From: Adhaeribacter rhizoryzae
Lineage (GTDB): Bacteria; Bacteroidota; Bacteroidia; Cytophagales; Hymenobacteraceae
NCBI RefSeq assembly: GCF_008629685.1
Contig: NZ_VWSF01000002.1
Coordinates: 62,001 to 126,000, forward strand
Direction: 5' to 3'
DNA length: 64,000 nt
This document shows, piece after piece, positions 27,724 to 38,800 of this stretch. The position numbers and the translations under genes are program-made. Numbering within the stretch: position 1 is the stretch's first letter; the number at the start of each line of letters is the position of its first letter. A model generated the notes under the pieces. It was not told where the DNA came from. It worked only from the letters and a program-made list of their open reading frames with translations, and ran no database searches.

Positions 27724-29148
27724 ATGAAAAAAATAGCTGAATATACCTTACTCCTGGCTGTAGCCGGAACCCTAAGCTTGCAGGGATGCGACGATTATTT
27801 CGATTTAAATACCAACCCTAACCAGGTTTCTAATCCGCCGCTGGCTTCGCTGCTGAGTACGGTTACTCATAAAACCGGCATAAACAACTACAATGTTGGT
27901 AGCGCCATCGCGCCTTACGTCCAATATATTGCCAATGCAACACCAAGTGCCGCCAGCGATACCTACCAGATTGTCGATTTTTCTACTACCTGGGATGGCT
28001 TGTACTTTGCCATGGCCGATATTTATGATCTAAAGCAAACCGCCATCACCCAAGGTTCCAGCGAATATTTAGGCGTAGCCAATGTATTAATGGCTTACCA
28101 CCTAAGTTTGGTAACTGACTTGTGGGGCGATGCGCCATACTCCGAGGCTTTTAATTTAAGCACGTTTACGCCCAAGTACGATTCACAGCAAGACCTGTAC
28201 AATACCAGTTTAACTTTGCTGGATGAAGCTATTACGGAGTTAGGTAAAACCAATGCTACCATCAAGTTAACCGCAGCCAACGATTTAATCCACGGCGGCG
28301 ACCGTGCCAAATGGCTGAAAACTACTTATGCCCTAAAAGCCCGGCTGTTGAATAAAGTAAGCAAAACCCCGCAATACAATCCCACACTCGTTTTGCAAAC
28401 CTTGGCCAACGCTTACACTTCTAACGCCGACGATGCCGGTATGGCAGCTTTCTCGTTGCGGAATCCGTGGGCCCAGGTTGCGGTAAATAATGCCGGCTTA
28501 AGTTTAGGTGGCTGGCTGTCTGAGCAATTAATCGAACACCTGAACGGCACCACTTACGGCGTAGTAGACCCGCGGCTGAAAAAAATTACCGACCCAACCG
28601 TTACGGGTACTTACATAGGTACCACAAACGGAGCCGGTAACCGGCCGCCGGCCACGAATACTGTTCAGGACGAAAACTATGTTTCGGTTAATTCGCCGTG
28701 GACCAATAATACAGCACCGGTTTTAATTATTACTTACGCCGAACTAAAGTTTATAGAAGCCGAGGCAGCCTTGCGGGCCGGCGATAAAACCAATTCCTAT
28801 GATGCTTACTTAGGCGGTATTCGGGCCAATATGGATAAGCTACAAGTACCAACCCCCGAACGCGAAGCTTACCTCCAGAACCCAGTTGTAGCCGTTGGTG
28901 CCGATAATATTACTTTAGCCTTAATATTTAAAGAAAAGTACGTAGCTACTTACTTAAACCCGGAAGCCTGGAACGATGCCCGTCGGTTTAACTACGCCTA
29001 CAAAGATTTTACATTGCCGGTTAATGCGGCTTTACCCACTTTTATCCGCCGACTAGAATACCCCACAACCAGCGAAAGAAGCCGCAACGCCGCCAATGTG
29101 CCAAGCGTTGGTTCGCTCTCCGATCGGCTTTGGTGGGATGTTCAATAA
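27724..29148 (+). CDS. SusD/RagB-type surface lipoprotein
   Basis: A 474-residue lipoprotein paired with the SusC gene 14 bases upstream. Lipobox SLQGC with Cys22 is followed by DDYFDLNTNPNQV, a typical SusD N-terminus. The body is helical with the TPR-like SusD fold (YLGVANVLMAYHLSLVTDLW, then FIEAEAALRAGD and IFKEKYVATYLNPEAWNDAR). It resembles the SusD-like_2 subfamily. It forms the lid that binds ligand over the SusC barrel at the cell surface. A terminator follows. Confidence 0.95.
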   Translation: MKKIAEYTLLLAVAGTLSLQGCDDYFDLNTNPNQVSNPPLASLLSTVTHKTGINNYNVGSAIAPYVQYIANATPSAASDTYQIVDFSTTWDGLYFAMADIYDLKQTAITQGSSEYLGVANVLMAYHLSLVTDLWGDAPYSEAFNLSTFTPKYDSQQDLYNTSLTLLDEAITELGKTNATIKLTAANDLIHGGDRAKWLKTTYALKARLLNKVSKTPQYNPTLVLQTLANAYTSNADDAGMAAFSLRNPWAQVAVNNAGLSLGGWLSEQLIEHLNGTTYGVVDPRLKKITDPTVTGTYIGTTNGAGNRPPATNTVQDENYVSVNSPWTNNTAPVLIITYAELKFIEAEAALRAGDKTNSYDAYLGGIRANMDKLQVPTPEREAYLQNPVVAVGADNITLALIFKEKYVATYLNPEAWNDARRFNYAYKDFTLPVNAALPTFIRRLEYPTTSERSRNAANVPSVGSLSDRLWWDVQ

Positions 29149-29193
29149 ACGCAATAAACCAATACCCAATTCAATTTTAATATGCAAAGTAAG

Positions 29194-29223
29194 CTCCGGC
29201 CTTTTGGGCCGGAGTTTCTTTTT
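29194..29223 (+). terminator. terminator of the SusCD operon
   Basis: The stem ctccggcc-tttt-gggccggag followed by tttctttttg, 46 bases after the SusD stop. Confidence 0.9.
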
Positions 29224-29319
29224 GAATTAAAAAACGGATAAAAGAACAGAAGCCAGCACGTGCAGAATATTGCGGCGAATAATATTTAACTTGCAGCCGG
29301 AAAATAAAATTAGCTGCGC

Positions 29320-30588
29320 ATGAATAGTCCTAAAATACCACTGGCCGAACGCATGCGGCCGCATACCTTGGATCAGTTTGCCGGTCAGAAACACCTGGTG
29401 GGCGAAAAAGGCATCTTACGCCGCTACCTCGATTCGGGTATGATTCCGTCGATGATTTTGTGGGGGCCGCCAGGGGTAGGCAAAACTACACTGGCCAATA
29501 TTATTGCTTCGCAACTGAAACTGCCGTTTACGGCGCTTAGTGCCATAAATGCGGGCGTAAAAGACGTGCGCGAAGTAATTGAAAAGGCTAAAACCCGACC
29601 TGGCACCATTTTGTTCATCGACGAAATTCACCGCTTTAGCAAATCGCAACAGGACGCACTGCTAGGTGCCGTGGAAAAAGGTATTGTAACCTTAATTGGT
29701 GCCACCACCGAAAACCCAAGCTTTGAAGTGATTTCGGCTTTGTTATCGCGGTCGCAGGTTTACGTACTCAAGCACCTTTCCAAAGACGAATTGATTGCTT
29801 TGGTTAATAAAGCCATTGCCGAAGATGAATTCTTGAAAAAGAAAAATATTCAGGTAGACGAGTACGATGCCTTGCTCATGCTATCGGGTGGCGATGCCCG
29901 CAAACTCCTGAATTTGTTAGATATTGTGGTAGAAGGGGCCAATGCCGATGTGCTGGTAATTACAGATGCGTTTGTGCAGGAAATGGCGCAGCAGCACATT
30001 GCCATGTACGACAAATCGGGCGAGATGCACTACGATATTATTTCGGCTTTTATTAAATCTATGCGGGGCAGCGACCCGAATGCGGCGCTTTATTGGCTGG
30101 CCCGCATGATAGAAGGCGGCGAAGATCCTAAATTTATTGCCCGCCGGATGCTAATCCTGGCTTCGGAAGATATTGGTAATGCCAACCCTACGGCTTTGAT
30201 TATGGCCAATACTTGTTTCCAGTCGGTGCAGGTAATTGGCTACCCCGAAAGTAATATTATTTTATCCCAAACGGCGGTTTACCTGGCTACTTCGCCTAAG
30301 AGCAACTCGTCGTACATGGCCATTTGGGAAGCCCAGGAATTGGTGAAACAAACCGGTAATTTGCCCGTGCCGCTGCCGCTGCGCAATGCGCCCACCAAAC
30401 TGATGAAAGAACTGGGCTACGGCAAAAACTACAAATACGCGCACGATTACGACCAGAACTTTGTACCCCAGGAATTTATGCCGGAGCAACTGCAAAGCAA
30501 AAAACTCTTCGAGCCCGGTAATAATGCCCGCGAAAACGAAATGCGCAAAAACCTGCGTAACTGGTGGGGCGAGAAGTATGGGTATTGA
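29320..30588 (+). CDS. rarA: RarA/MgsA, replication-associated recombination AAA+ ATPase
   Basis: A 422-residue AAA+ ATPase of the RarA/WRNIP1 family that acts at stalled replication forks and gaps with SSB and the clamp. It begins [20 protein letters not shown] as is usual, with Walker [10 protein letters not shown] (about 49-57), Walker [11 protein letters not shown] (about 97-106), sensor 1 GATTENPSF and the arginine-finger region SRSQVYVL. The C-terminal tetramerisation domain contains [19 protein letters not shown] and EDIGNANP. Full length; monocistronic. Confidence 0.96.
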   Translation: MNSPKIPLAERMRPHTLDQFAGQKHLVGEKGILRRYLDSGMIPSMILWGPPGVGKTTLANIIASQLKLPFTALSAINAGVKDVREVIEKAKTRPGTILFIDEIHRFSKSQQDALLGAVEKGIVTLIGATTENPSFEVISALLSRSQVYVLKHLSKDELIALVNKAIAEDEFLKKKNIQVDEYDALLMLSGGDARKLLNLLDIVVEGANADVLVITDAFVQEMAQQHIAMYDKSGEMHYDIISAFIKSMRGSDPNAALYWLARMIEGGEDPKFIARRMLILASEDIGNANPTALIMANTCFQSVQVIGYPESNIILSQTAVYLATSPKSNSSYMAIWEAQELVKQTGNLPVPLPLRNAPTKLMKELGYGKNYKYAHDYDQNFVPQEFMPEQLQSKKLFEPGNNARENEMRKNLRNWWGEKYGY

Positions 30589-30664
30589 CAGTTGGCAGTA
30601 AACAGTAAACAGTTATCAATTATTGGTAAGCAGTTAATTGAGTTAACTATCCTGTTAATACGGA

Positions 30665-30697
30665 ATAGGCAATATTTGAAAAGAATATTCTGCCTAT
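30665..30697. terminator. possible terminator between rarA and the converging glycosyltransferase gene
   Basis: ataggca-atatt and its complement (30665-30697) form a stem between two converging genes (ends 30588 and 30722). There is no clear T-run, so the call is tentative. Confidence 0.4.
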
Positions 30698-30721
30698 CGA
30701 AAAGCTTTAATTAGCGGAAGG

Positions 30722-32308
30722 TTACTTTTCGTAGATATAGAAGTTGAATTTTCCGGTAATTATTTCGGCTAATTGTTTATACTGGTTGTTTGGGGTTTGT
30801 AATACGTAAAGGTTTTTACTTGTAGCTTCTTGGGCTATTTGTTCAATTTCAGGCCGGCTTAAAAAGTAATATTTATCTAGTTGTACCAAATGGTCCCAGC
30901 CGGCTACAATAGGTTCGTTTCGCTTTATTGCTCTCTGAAACGCTAATGGGTGCATGTCGCAATAGCGGGCAATATAAATATAAGGCTGGTTATGACCTTT
31001 ATCTTCAATGTAAATTCTGGCATATTTATCTTTATAATTATTTAACTTTTTAGCTAACTGAACCAGGTGATTCTGTTGAATAGCGCTTCTTAGAAAATAA
31101 GACTGGGTATAATGTTTTACAAAAAATGCCAGGTTTACGAGGAGCAAAGAAATTGTTACAAGCAAAAAAAAGTTTCGCCACTTAACCTTATTTATGTGCC
31201 GGTAAACAAACAATATTCCGGTGGCCGAAATTATTGGAAGTAATACAATTATACCGGATGTTCTTAAAGCATTAGGGTTTTGGGTGGTTAGCGCACTCGG
31301 GAAAAGGCAAATAGCTATAAATAAGTAAAAATATACCGGAGGAAAATGCGTTGTTTTTTTATGGACTAGCGGGAAAAAAAATAAACCAAGGTAGAAAAAT
31401 AAGAATTCGGTATTTAGTAACCTGCCCATGGTTAAAAAATTATAATCTTCAAAACTAAAGAATAGATATTCAGGCGATAAGTTGGAAAAAAAGTTGCGCA
31501 GGAAAGTGTTCAAAAAATGGTAAGAAAAGGAAATATCAATCATGCCATCGTGGGTACGGGCGAAAAATTGCTCTGGCAGGGTAAAAACCGTGTAAATCTG
31601 GGGTAAAGCACCTGCAAAACAGGCTAAGCCTAAGAAGCCTATTTTCTTAAGCTTAGCAGATGAGGAATAGAAGAATATATCGGCGGCTATAAGTATAGCA
31701 ATAAATAAAAAATAAAGTTTGCTCGATTGATACGTATTCGTTCCGAGGCCGATTATGAACCCCAGCAATAGCAAATATTTACTGTTGTAGTCTTTACTTC
31801 TTGTTTTTAGCCACAGATAAAAACTACTAATAATAAAGAACGAGGGCAGAATGGTGGGTTCGGTGCCAAGTCTGGAATATATAATGTGCCACGGTGATAA
31901 GGTAACTAATAATAAAGCCAGAAAAGCAAATAAGCGACCGCCAAGCCTTAAGGTAGTTAAAAATATAAGCACTGCAGAAAAAAAGCCTAGAATAGCAGAA
32001 GGCATACGGCCGGCAAAAGTAGAATAGCCAAAAACTTTTATACTTAAAGCACAAAGCCAGGCATACATAGGAGGGCGGTTATCGTGGTCACCAAATCCTC
32101 TTAATATAGTAGGGTATTTCAGGCCCCATCTATCGGCACCTGTTTCCAGAATTGAATAACCATCGTAAAAATTAGAAAGCTCATCCACATGACTCTCTGC
32201 CGGATATCTTTCTAACTGGTATGTTCTAAGAAACAGGCAAAGCATTAAGGTAGCTACTACAGCAATATAAAAGATGTAACCTTTTTGAGTTAACGCGCTT
32301 AATTTCAT
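30722..32308 (-). CDS. GT39/ArnT-like membrane glycosyltransferase
   Basis: A 528-residue membrane protein with about eleven hydrophobic helices. The first periplasmic loop has the acidic motif of GT-C enzymes (SHVDELSNFYDG) and the dolichyl-mannosyltransferase-like NRPPMYAWLCALSIKVFGYS; LSPWHIIYSRLGTEPT follows the next helices. Such enzymes use polyprenyl-phosphate sugars to modify lipid A, proteins or polysaccharides from the periplasmic face. Acceptor and sugar cannot be inferred. The C-terminal ~120 residues form a soluble domain. It stands alone. Confidence 0.83.
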   Translation of the reverse strand: MKLSALTQKGYIFYIAVVATLMLCLFLRTYQLERYPAESHVDELSNFYDGYSILETGADRWGLKYPTILRGFGDHDNRPPMYAWLCALSIKVFGYSTFAGRMPSAILGFFSAVLIFLTTLRLGGRLFAFLALLLVTLSPWHIIYSRLGTEPTILPSFFIISSFYLWLKTRSKDYNSKYLLLLGFIIGLGTNTYQSSKLYFLFIAILIAADIFFYSSSAKLKKIGFLGLACFAGALPQIYTVFTLPEQFFARTHDGMIDISFSYHFLNTFLRNFFSNLSPEYLFFSFEDYNFLTMGRLLNTEFLFFYLGLFFFPLVHKKTTHFPPVYFYLFIAICLFPSALTTQNPNALRTSGIIVLLPIISATGILFVYRHINKVKWRNFFLLVTISLLLVNLAFFVKHYTQSYFLRSAIQQNHLVQLAKKLNNYKDKYARIYIEDKGHNQPYIYIARYCDMHPLAFQRAIKRNEPIVAGWDHLVQLDKYYFLSRPEIEQIAQEATSKNLYVLQTPNNQYKQLAEIITGKFNFYIYEK

Positions 32309-32536
32309 AGCTTAAAACTGGTAGCAAAGATTCTTTAGGTTTAGGCAGTAGTTGAGGTGAAATTTATGATAACAATTATAAAATTTAAGTTATTCCTGAA
32401 AATCCTATATAGCCGAAAATATTCACAACTTCTTATTTCAGCATACCCCAACTCATAATTCCACCAAAATTCTCCCTTTTTACCCAAACAATTTGTAGCT
32501 TGTACCCATTATTATTAAGTAGAAAATTTAACCTGT

Positions 32537-34297
32537 ATGTTACAGTTTTTTAAATACACCTTGGCCACCCTTGTCGGCCTTTTTTTATTTTTTTTCCTAA
32601 TGTTCCTGATTCTGTTGGGAATTGCTGCCGCGGCTGCCTCAGAAGATGAGGTAACGGTAAGAAAAAATTCCATTCTGGAGTTAAAACTTGACCGTGAAAT
32701 TGACGAACGGGGAGAGGACGATCCGTTTGAGGGTATGGGCTTGTTAGGCGGCTTGGGTAACGCCAAATACGGTCTCGACGAAATAAAAGCTTCTATCCGC
32801 CACGCCAAATCCGATGACAATATTAAAGGTATTTACCTGAGCACCGAAATATTGAGCGCTGGTATGGCCACTGTGGAAGAAATCCGGAACGAACTTCTGG
32901 ACTTTAAAAAATCAGGTAAGTTTATTGTGGCCTACAACGATATCTGTTCTGAAAAAGCGTATTACCTGACTTCGGTAGCCGATAAACAATTTTTGAATCC
33001 GCAGGGAGCCTTGGAAATTAACGGCTTAAGCTCCGAAATAATGTTTTTTAAAGGCACTTTGGAGAAACTCGATATTCAGCCCGAAATATTTAAAGTAGGA
33101 GAATTTAAAAGTGCCGTAGAACCGTTTGTACTTGATAAAATGAGCGCGCCTAACCGCTTGCAGGTTACGTCTTTCCTCAACTCCCTGAATAATCATTATT
33201 TGCAAAATGTTGCCAAAGCCCGCAATAAATCTTTTGGCGATATGAAGAAAATATCAGACTCGATGCTGATTCATTACCCCGAAGATGCTTTGAAGCACGG
33301 TATTATTACCAACGTGGGTTATTACGACCAGGCGGTAGATTACATGAAACAGCGAACCGGCCTGAAAAAAACCGATAAACTGAATGTGGTAGAACTGAAA
33401 AGTTACCGCAAAGTGGCCAAAGAAGAAGATAAATATTCTAAAAACCGTATTGCGGTAATTTATGCTACCGGCGAAATTGTAAACGGCGAAGGTGGCAAAG
33501 ATAATATTGGGGGTACCAAGTTTGCCGAGGAGATTCGCAAAGCCCGCCGCGATAAAAATGTAAAAGCCATTGTATTGCGCATTAACTCGCCGGGCGGCAG
33601 TGCCATGGCTTCGGATGTAATCTGGCGTGAAATAACCCTGGCTAAAAAAGAAAAACCCGTAATTGCTTCTATGTCGGATGTGGCCGCTTCGGGTGGTTAT
33701 TACATTGCCATGGCCGCCGATACGATTGTAGCCTACCCCAACACCATAACCGGCAGCATTGGCGTATTTGGTATTCTGGCTAACCTGGAAGGTTTCCTCG
33801 ATAATAAACTCGGCATTACCGTAGATCGGGTTAAAACCGGCCGATTCTCGGATATGCCTACCATTACCCGCCAGTTGAACCCCGCGGAACGCCAGATTAT
33901 ACAGCACGGCGTAGAACGCATTTACGATGATTTTACTTCTAAAGCAGCGGCCGGCCGCAACATGCCGGTTGCGCAATTGCGTAATTTAGCCGGTGGCCGG
34001 GTATGGTCGGGTATCGAAGCCAAAGAACGCGGGCTGGTAGATGTACTGGGTGGTTTAGACAAGGCCATTGAAATTGCAGCTAAACGGGCCGGCATCGAAA
34101 AAGAATATACCCTTAAAAAACAGCCTCACCAGAAAACCTTCCTGGAAACCTTTATGTCGGGTATGGAAACCAGCGCCCGTACGCGTTTCTTGAAAGCCGA
34201 ACTCGGAGAAATGTATCCGTATTACGAAAAAGCTAAAAAGATGCAGCAGTTGCAAGGTATTCAGGTGCGCATGCCTTACGATTTTTCAATTCAATAA
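32537..34297 (+). CDS. sppA: SppA, signal peptide peptidase, 67-kDa type
   Basis: A 586-residue S49 serine protease, which degrades cleaved signal peptides in the inner membrane. One membrane helix lies at about 8-33, then two tandem S49 domains. The catalytic Lys is Lys191 in the N-terminal repeat (VGEFKSAVEP) and the nucleophile is Ser385 in the C-terminal repeat (SDVAASGGYYIAMAAD), matching the Lys/Ser dyad arrangement of E. coli SppA. SPGGSAMASD marks the oxyanion-hole region. Full length; it stands alone with a terminator-like stem after it. Confidence 0.95.
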   Translation: MLQFFKYTLATLVGLFLFFFLMFLILLGIAAAAASEDEVTVRKNSILELKLDREIDERGEDDPFEGMGLLGGLGNAKYGLDEIKASIRHAKSDDNIKGIYLSTEILSAGMATVEEIRNELLDFKKSGKFIVAYNDICSEKAYYLTSVADKQFLNPQGALEINGLSSEIMFFKGTLEKLDIQPEIFKVGEFKSAVEPFVLDKMSAPNRLQVTSFLNSLNNHYLQNVAKARNKSFGDMKKISDSMLIHYPEDALKHGIITNVGYYDQAVDYMKQRTGLKKTDKLNVVELKSYRKVAKEEDKYSKNRIAVIYATGEIVNGEGGKDNIGGTKFAEEIRKARRDKNVKAIVLRINSPGGSAMASDVIWREITLAKKEKPVIASMSDVAASGGYYIAMAADTIVAYPNTITGSIGVFGILANLEGFLDNKLGITVDRVKTGRFSDMPTITRQLNPAERQIIQHGVERIYDDFTSKAAAGRNMPVAQLRNLAGGRVWSGIEAKERGLVDVLGGLDKAIEIAAKRAGIEKEYTLKKQPHQKTFLETFMSGMETSARTRFLKAELGEMYPYYEKAKKMQQLQGIQVRMPYDFSIQ

Positions 34298-34323
34298 AAT
34301 TATATTAATTGTTATTTAATAAA

Positions 34324-34361
34324 GCCGGAGAAGCCTACCCTTCATACAGGACTTCTCCGGC
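34324..34361 (+). terminator. terminator-like stem after sppA
   Basis: gccggagaag (34324-34333) pairs with cttctccggc (34352-34361), 27 bases after the sppA stop. The following sequence is only weakly T-rich. Confidence 0.6.
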
Positions 34362-34511
34362 AAAATGGTTGGCTCTTTTTATTAGTCTCCTAAGCCAATA
34401 GCCCGCAATATTTTCGCAACGTCGTTCCATTGTTCGGCGTGAAGCTCCTTTCTCCAAAATAATCTAAAATATAGGTCTGCCGGGTGCAGCCAAATAAATA
34501 ATATAGTAACC

Positions 34512-35339
34512 ATGGAAAAACAAATGCAGCAACTACAGGATGCTAGTGATTTCCTGATTCAGCAAACCAACAGTTTTGCCCCTGATTTCGGAATAATCTT
34601 GGGTACGGGCTTAGGCGATTTGGTAAATGATATAAAAATTCAGTACAGCTTACCTTACGACGAAATTCCGCATTTCCCGGTATCTACCGTCGAGAGCCAT
34701 TCGGGTAAATTAATATTCGGGTACCTGGGCGAAAGAAGGGTGGTGGTAATGCAGGGCCGTTTTCATTATTACGAAGGCTATACCATGGAGCAGGTGGTTT
34801 TTCCGGTACGGGTTATGAAAATACTCGGCATTGGGAAATTATTTGTTTCGAATGCTGCCGGCGGCCTGAACCCGGATTTTAGTACTTCTGATTTAATGGT
34901 AATTACCGACCACATTAACCTGCAACCACAAAACCCTTTAATTGGTAAAAATTTAGAAGCGCTGGGCTCCCGCTTTCCCGATATGAGTGACGTGTACGAT
35001 GAAACTTTGGTAAACCAGGCGCTAGCCATTGCGGGGCAGAACGGGTTTGCCTTGCAAACCGGCGTATACGTAAGTGTGCCGGGCCCCATGCTCGAAACCA
35101 AAGCCGAATATAAGTTTTTGGCTAATATTGGCGCCGATGCGGTAGGTATGTCTACAGTGCCCGAAATTATTGCGGCCCGGCACATGGGGCTTACTTGTTT
35201 TGCGCTATCGGTAATTACAGATATGTGTGTGCCCGGTAAAATTAAAAAAGTAGTTTTGCTGGATATATTAGAAGCGGCAGCCCGGGCCGAACCCCGTATG
35301 ACTTTTCTAATCAAAGAGTTAATTCGGAACCAAGACTAA
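34512..35339 (+). CDS. purine nucleoside phosphorylase (class I trimeric type)
   Basis: A 275-residue enzyme that splits purine nucleosides with phosphate to free base and ribose-1-phosphate in salvage. Motifs: IILGTGLGDL near the N-terminus (phosphate site), ESHSGKLIFGYLGERRVVVM, QGRFHYYEGY, SNAAGGLNPDF and the purine-site stretch DAVGMSTVPEIIAARHMG. This fits the trimeric PunA/PNP-II type acting on guanosine and inosine rather than the hexameric DeoD. Full length; no pathway neighbour. Confidence 0.93.
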   Translation: MEKQMQQLQDASDFLIQQTNSFAPDFGIILGTGLGDLVNDIKIQYSLPYDEIPHFPVSTVESHSGKLIFGYLGERRVVVMQGRFHYYEGYTMEQVVFPVRVMKILGIGKLFVSNAAGGLNPDFSTSDLMVITDHINLQPQNPLIGKNLEALGSRFPDMSDVYDETLVNQALAIAGQNGFALQTGVYVSVPGPMLETKAEYKFLANIGADAVGMSTVPEIIAARHMGLTCFALSVITDMCVPGKIKKVVLLDILEAAARAEPRMTFLIKELIRNQD

Positions 35340-35861
35340 AAGATATTTGTATAAGGTATTATAAAACCAATAAAGAGTATAGCTTTTAGATAATTCCAAG
35401 GTCAAGTATTTGTATGTCTTACCAGCATGGAACAGTTTCTGCCTAAATCCACCATATCCTGCTCTTTTCACAAAAAGCTATACTGGGCCCAATATTCGAG
35501 CCTTTGCGATAAAAAGCAGTTTTAAATGTTTTGCTTTAATAAATTTGTATAATTTTTAATAAATAGAAATTTAATTAATCAGATTTTTAAACAAACTTTA
35601 TTCTGAAGGCCTATATTAAATATTTTTTAATATTTTTGCTTCAAACAACAACTTAACGGTGTTATAATTCTCAAAGGTTAAGATTAATATTATGAAAAGT
35701 TATTTTTCTTTAATACTTTGAAACTACAAAACTTAAAAACTGCTAAATTAACGCTGTTTTAATAGGTTATTAATCGGGCAGATTTTATAAGATCAGTCTT
35801 AGCTGAAGAAAAAAATACCATATCGCGAATATAATTTTTTTAGTATAGAATAAATACGATA
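35340..35861. other. AT-rich region upstream of gltB
   Basis: About 520 bases without a gene. It should contain the gltB promoter. Two TAnnTTTG-like boxes are present (35540-35547 and 35631-35638), but neither has a TTTG about 19 bases upstream, so no promoter is called. No stem with a T-run was seen for the upstream gene. Confidence 0.5.
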
Positions 35862-38800
35862 ATGTCAGACCAAAACAATTTGGGTTTATATCATCCATCA
35901 TTTGAACATGATTCGTGTGGCATCGGCTTTGTAGCCCACTTAAAAGGCCGGAAGTCGCATGATATTGTGGCGGATGCCTTGCATATGCTGGCCCGCATGG
36001 AGCACCGGGGAGCCTGTGGTTGCGAAACCAATACCGGCGACGGCGCAGGTATTCTGATTCAGGTACCGCATGAATTTTTTGTGGATGAATGCTTAAAACT
36101 AGGCATTAAGCTGCCGCCGTTCAGCCAGTATGGCGTAGGATTGGTGTTTTTTCCGCAGGACGAGAAACTGCGCGAAGAATGCCGCGATATCCTGAACCGT
36201 AATATTGAAAAGCTGGGCATGCAACTTTTGGGCTACCGCAAATTGCCGACGTATAACGGCGAAATTGGCGAGAGTGCCCTGAAAGTAGAACCCGTAATGG
36301 AACACGTTTTCATTAAGCGGCCTGACCTGATTACGAATCCGGAAGAATTTGAACGGAAGCTTTTTGTATTGCGCAACTATACTACTCGTTTAATCCGGGA
36401 GTCGGTAGCTTTGCCTAATATTAACGATGCTTTTTATATTGCTACACTATCGTATAAAACCATTGTATACAAAGGCCAGTTTACGACGGCGCAGGTGCGG
36501 TCTTACTTCCCGGATTTGCAGCATAAAAATGTAGTTTCGGCTTTAGCGGTAGTTCACTCGCGTTTCTCCACCAATACCTTCCCGTCTTTCCGGTTAGCGC
36601 AGCCTTTCCGGTACATTGCCCACAACGGCGAGATTAATACGGTAAAAGGAAACACCAACTGGATGGGCGCGGCCGAAGCAGCTTTCAGTTCGAAATATTT
36701 CTCACGGGAAGAACTGGATATGATCCTGCCGATTTGTGATCCAACCCAGTCTGACTCAGCTAATCTCGACAACGTAGTTGAATTATTAACTTTGAGTGGC
36801 CGTTCTTTGCCGCACGTAATGATGATGCTGATTCCGGAAGCCTGGGATGGCAACAACCACATGAGCGAAAAGAAACGTGCTTTCTACGAATACCATGCAG
36901 CCCTGATGGAGCCCTGGGATGGCCCGGCTTCTATCTCGTTTACCGATGGTAAAATTGTTGGTGCTACTTTAGACCGGAACGGCTTGCGTCCGTCGCGTTA
37001 CTTGGTAACTAGCGACGACAAAGTAATTATGGCATCAGAAGCGGGTGTTTTGGAAGTAGACCCGGCTAAAATTGTAAAGAAAGGCCGCTTGCAGCCTGGT
37101 AAAATGTTTGTGGCCGATTTAGAGCAAGGCCGCATTATTTCTGACGAAGAACTGAAAGACGATATTTGTTCGCGTCAGCCTTACCATGAGTGGTTAAAAA
37201 ATAAAATCCGGTTGAAAGATATGCCGGAAGCTTTGGGTACTTTCCATCACCCAAGCCCAACCGCGCTCTTGAAGCACCAGCAGGCTTTTGGTTATACCTC
37301 GGAAGACCTAAAAGTAATTATTGGCGAAATGGCCCAAACCGGTAAAGAGCCTTTAGGTTCAATGGGTACCGATACGCCGTTGGCAATATTATCTGACCAG
37401 AGCCAGCATTTTTCGAGTTACTTTAAGCAATTATTTGCCCAGGTAACCAACCCGCCCATCGACCCCATCCGGGAGCGAATGGTAATGTCTTTGACTTCAT
37501 ACGTAGGTGGTGGCCTGAATTTACTGGAAGAAAGTCCGCTGCACTGCCGCATGGTAGAATTGCAACAGCCGGTGCTTTCGAATAAAGAACTGGAAAAAAT
37601 ACGGTTCTTAGACCAGTCGTATTTTCAAACCAAAACCATCTATACCTACTTTAAAGCCGATGGCCAGCCGGGCTCGATGGAAAAAGCCATCAAACGGATT
37701 TGCCAGTATGCGGCCGATGCGGTAGAAGATGGTTTCTCTATTATTTTATTATCAGACCGGAGCCTGGATAGCAGCCACGCCCCAATTCCTTCATTGCTGG
37801 CAACTTCTGCCGTACACCATCATTTAATGCGCAAAGGTTTACGCGGTAAAGTGGGTATTGTGGTAGAGTGCGGCGATGCCTGGGAAGTACATCATTTTGC
37901 TACGCTCATCAGCTTCGGTGCTTCGGCGGTTAACCCGTATTTAGCTTTCGATACCATTGTGGATATGAAAGCCAAAGGATTAATTGAATCGAACGCGGCC
38001 GACGAAAAGTTATTCTATAATTACATTAAAGCCATAAACGACGGCTTGCTGAAGGTATTCTCTAAAATGGGTATCTCCACCATGCAGTCGTACCAGGGAG
38101 CCCAAATATTCGAAGCGCTTGGTATTAGCAAAGATGTAATTGATAAATATTTTACCCGTACGGTTTCCCGGATTGGCGGCTTAACCCTGGATTGCATTGC
38201 TAAAGAAGCTTTAATCAAGCATAAACTGGCTTTCCCGGATAAGTTTGTACCGAATCCGAAACTGGAAGTTGGTGGTATTTACCAGTGGAAACGCCGCGGC
38301 GAGTACCACCTGTTTAACCCGCAGACCATTCACTTGCTGCAACAGGCTACCCGCACCAACGATTACGGGGTATATAAAAAATATTCAAAACTGGTAAACG
38401 AGCAAGGCGTAAAAGCCTGTACCTTGCGCAGCTTACTTAAGTTTAAAGAAGGCAAATCTATTCCGATCAGCGAGGTAGAACCAGTCGAAAGTATCTTTAA
38501 GCGTTTTGCCACCGGTGCCATGTCGTTCGGGTCAATTTCGCACGAAGCCCATACCACGCTGGCCATTGCCATGAACCGCATTGGTGGCAAGAGCAACAGC
38601 GGCGAGGGCGGCGAAGACGAAATCCGTTTTGAGCGTAAGCCAAACGGCGACTGGGAACGGTCGGCTATTAAGCAGGTAGCATCCGGGCGTTTTGGAGTAA
38701 CCAGCTATTATTTAGCTAACGCTGATGAATTACAAATTAAAATGGCCCAGGGCGCTAAGCCCGGCGAAGGTGGTCAGTTGCCCGGTCATAAAGTAGATGA

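Noticed and set aside
33254-33976. Long open frame antisense to sppA (240 codons)
   Set aside because: It lies wholly opposite a gene with clear S49 catalytic residues, and its translation is rich in Arg/His/Phe with no family features. It is a shadow frame.
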